From Opitutia bacterium (lineage in GTDB: Bacteria; Verrucomicrobiota; Verrucomicrobiia; Opitutales; Coraliomargaritaceae): DNA of 8,087 bases. A program made the position numbers and the translations under genes. The notes beneath the pieces were generated by a model. The model did not search any database. It was not told where the DNA came from and worked only from the letters and a program-made list of their open reading frames with translations. The DNA is taken from NCBI GenBank assembly GCA_003503355.1, contig DOCS01000183.1:1-8087 (forward strand). The letters are read 5' to 3'. This document shows, piece after piece, positions 6,774 through 8,087 of the stretch (its first letter is position 1; the number at the start of each line of letters is the position of its first letter).

Positions 6774-7901
6774 TCAACGATAATGAAACGCCACCCGCAG
6801 CGTTCGCTCGTCACCGAACACTTGAACCATCTCTCGGGTCCATGGCCGAAACGGGGAACGCTTGGTAATCGCGGTCTCGCAGATCAAGGTGGCGATTTCA
6901 CCCGCTGTCGTATGTAGCACCTCGACATCGTGGATGCTGCCGTCCGCTTTGATCCGAAAGCCAACGACTACGCGCGCCGAGGTATCGATCGGCTGGAAAA
7001 ATTCGATTTCCTGATACCAACCGGCCTGTAGGGCTGCGTAGAACTGCTGCTGATATTCACCGAACTCGCTGAAGGTCGCATCGATCGCAATCGTGCCGCG
7101 GTGACTGACCGAGCCACGGGAGCGCATCAGCGGTCCCTGCACCAGTTCGGGTGCGAGGCGGGGTCGCTTACGCGGCATGGGCTTTGCCTCAACCGCACCA
7201 CCATTGCCGTCGCCGAGCTGCGCGGCTGCCGTGTGCGCTGGCGGTTGATAGACGTTGATCGGCGCGTCAGGCTGCGGATTCGGCAACACCTCGCTCGCCT
7301 GCCCAGGTGTTTCCAGACTGCTGCCGAGTCCGTCTTCAGTATCGGGCTTTTGCTGGATAAATTCAGGTGCTGGCAACGGCTGCGCCGGAGCGACTGGCAC
7401 AGCGGCCTGCGCCCCGGCTTTGCCTCCTTCGGAGTCCGGCCCTTCGCCCGCATGCACCGCAGGCGAATACACCCCCGGTGACAGCGGAGCTGCCTGCTGC
7501 TGCGTACCTTGGACGATTTTGTGCGCATCCTCCTCCTCGCCATTAACATTGGGCGCCTCCGGCTGTGCATCGTTAGAACTTTGGCTGGCTGCTTGCTGGT
7601 TACGGAAAGAATATTGATCCGTGCGGTCCGGTGTATTCTCAGGCGCTTGCGGGTTGGCTTCGACGTATTGCATCTCATCCGGCGAGATTGGATCAGGCGG
7701 CAGCAACGTGACCTCCAACGGTTCCGCGTCGTCGCCTTGGGTGAACTGCTGCGACAACAGCCACTCTTGCGGCAACAACACAATCACACTCAAGTGCAGT
7801 AATAGCGCGATAAGGAGCGCCCACACAGACGCCCCCCACTGTTTGCAGCGAGATTCGGTAAACGGATGATTGACCCGCGTCGCTGTAGTTGTCTCACCCA
7901 A
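6774..7901 (-). CDS. TonB-like envelope protein with N-terminal membrane anchor and Pro/Gln-rich linker
   Basis: A 375-residue protein with TonB/TolA-like architecture. There is a short cytoplasmic N-terminus, one membrane segment (about residues 24-44, with the LLHLSVIVLL pattern typical of TonB anchors), a long low-complexity linker rich in Pro, Gln, Ala and acidic residues (about 55-240), a basic patch PRKRPRLAP (243-251), and a compact C-terminal domain (about 270-375). That domain has the beta-alpha-beta look of TonB C-termini: VVVGFRIKADGSIHDVEVL (311-329), SPFRPW (349-354), and a final beta strand RVAFHYR (369-375). Such proteins usually carry proton-motive energy from an ExbB/ExbD-type motor to outer-membrane partners; no such motor gene is in the window. 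The reading frame has no ATG near its start: the start is TTG at 7899-7901, 15 bases after the maf stop and in the same frame, which suggests translational coupling. Fold assignment is moderate, function is inferred. Confidence 0.75.
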   Translation of the reverse strand: MGETTTATRVNHPFTESRCKQWGASVWALLIALLLHLSVIVLLPQEWLLSQQFTQGDDAEPLEVTLLPPDPISPDEMQYVEANPQAPENTPDRTDQYSFRNQQAASQSSNDAQPEAPNVNGEEEDAHKIVQGTQQQAAPLSPGVYSPAVHAGEGPDSEGGKAGAQAAVPVAPAQPLPAPEFIQQKPDTEDGLGSSLETPGQASEVLPNPQPDAPINVYQPPAHTAAAQLGDGNGGAVEAKPMPRKRPRLAPELVQGPLMRSRGSVSHRGTIAIDATFSEFGEYQQQFYAALQAGWYQEIEFFQPIDTSARVVVGFRIKADGSIHDVEVLHTTAGEIATLICETAITKRSPFRPWTREMVQVFGDERTLRVAFHYR

Positions 7902-7916
7902 AATCTGTATAACGAA

Positions 7917-8087
7917 TCAGCTTTGGTCCTGAAAATCAAAGCCGTGTTCCATTAAACGCGCTTGCAGAGCTTGAATCGGCAGCCCCATTACATTCTCCAC
8001 CGAACCGTCCACGGCTTCGATGATCATCTCACGACCGGACTGGATGCCGTAGGCGCCGGCTTTATCGAGTGGATTCACACACTCGAA
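7917..8087 (-). CDS. maf: Maf-family nucleotide pyrophosphatase, C-terminal part
   Basis: The last 56 residues of a protein running off the right edge, ending at a TGA (complement of 7917-7919). It matches the C-terminal signature of the Maf/HAM1-related house-cleaning nucleoside triphosphate pyrophosphatases: DKAGAYGIQ (8-16 of the visible part), a central [16 protein letters not shown] (22-37), and an amphipathic final helix. These cytoplasmic enzymes hydrolyse non-canonical or modified nucleotides to monophosphate and pyrophosphate, and Maf was first described through its effect on septum formation in Bacillus subtilis. The start and N-terminal catalytic residues lie outside the window, so the subtype (dTTP/UTP or m7GTP) cannot be determined. 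It is followed at 15 bases by the TonB-like gene and is probably co-transcribed with it. Confidence 0.88.
   Translation of the reverse strand, partial: FECVNPLDKAGAYGIQSGREMIIEAVDGSVENVMGLPIQALQARLMEHGFDFQDQS

Noticed and set aside
7127..7783. 218-residue reverse-strand frame inside the TonB-like gene
   Set aside because: Shifted frame of the Pro/Gln-rich linker giving an Arg/Ser/Cys-rich nonsense composition.
1..8087. tRNA, rRNA, CRISPR array, transposase, integrase or toxin-antitoxin pair
   Set aside because: No cloverleaf, repeat-spacer pattern, terminal inverted repeats with transposase, or small gene pair was seen; the gaps between genes are short.

Overview
The window carries eight coding regions and no RNA gene, CRISPR array, insertion sequence or phage gene that I can support. 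It looks like ordinary chromosome of a Gram-negative bacterium, most likely a Verrucomicrobiota member of the Opitutae type (inference). The reasons are an isolated PEP-CTERM protein with a short C-terminal sorting tail, the almost complete absence of Shine-Dalgarno sequences, and a mix of housekeeping families (Maf, RluA-type pseudouridine synthase, TonB-like protein, VF530, DUF2293) seen in that group. The taxonomic call rests on style and not on a marker gene.

Left part, forward strand (1-4765): the C-terminal end of an unrecognised gene (1-180); a large FAD plus iron-sulfur D-2-hydroxyacid dehydrogenase (202-3129), in the D-lactate / D-2-hydroxyglutarate dehydrogenase family, with a GTG start; a secreted PEP-CTERM protein (3207-3860); a 233-base gap with hairpins; and a DUF2293 protein (4094-4765). 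The dehydrogenase is visibly GC-rich; the PEP-CTERM gene and the gap after it are poorer in GC.

Right part, reverse strand, transcribed right to left from the window edge (8087-4786): the C-terminal 56 residues of a Maf-family nucleotide pyrophosphatase; a TonB-like protein with one membrane anchor and a long Pro/Gln-rich linker, 15 bases after maf; an RluA-family pseudouridine synthase with its own possible promoter; a membrane-anchored lytic transglycosylase; and a small VF530-family protein. The VF530 and DUF2293 genes converge with about 20 bases between them.

The genes do not form one pathway. maf and the TonB-like gene are close enough to be co-transcribed; the others have gaps of about 75-145 bases. 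The transglycosylase and TonB-like protein act at the envelope, the PEP-CTERM protein is exported, and the dehydrogenase feeds electrons from a D-2-hydroxyacid into the respiratory chain. I found no convincing undescribed multi-gene system. The points most worth a second look are the inverted repeats over the stop codons of all three complete forward genes, the orphan PEP-CTERM protein, the TonB-like protein with a non-standard start, and the His-to-Asn change in the pseudouridine synthase signature.
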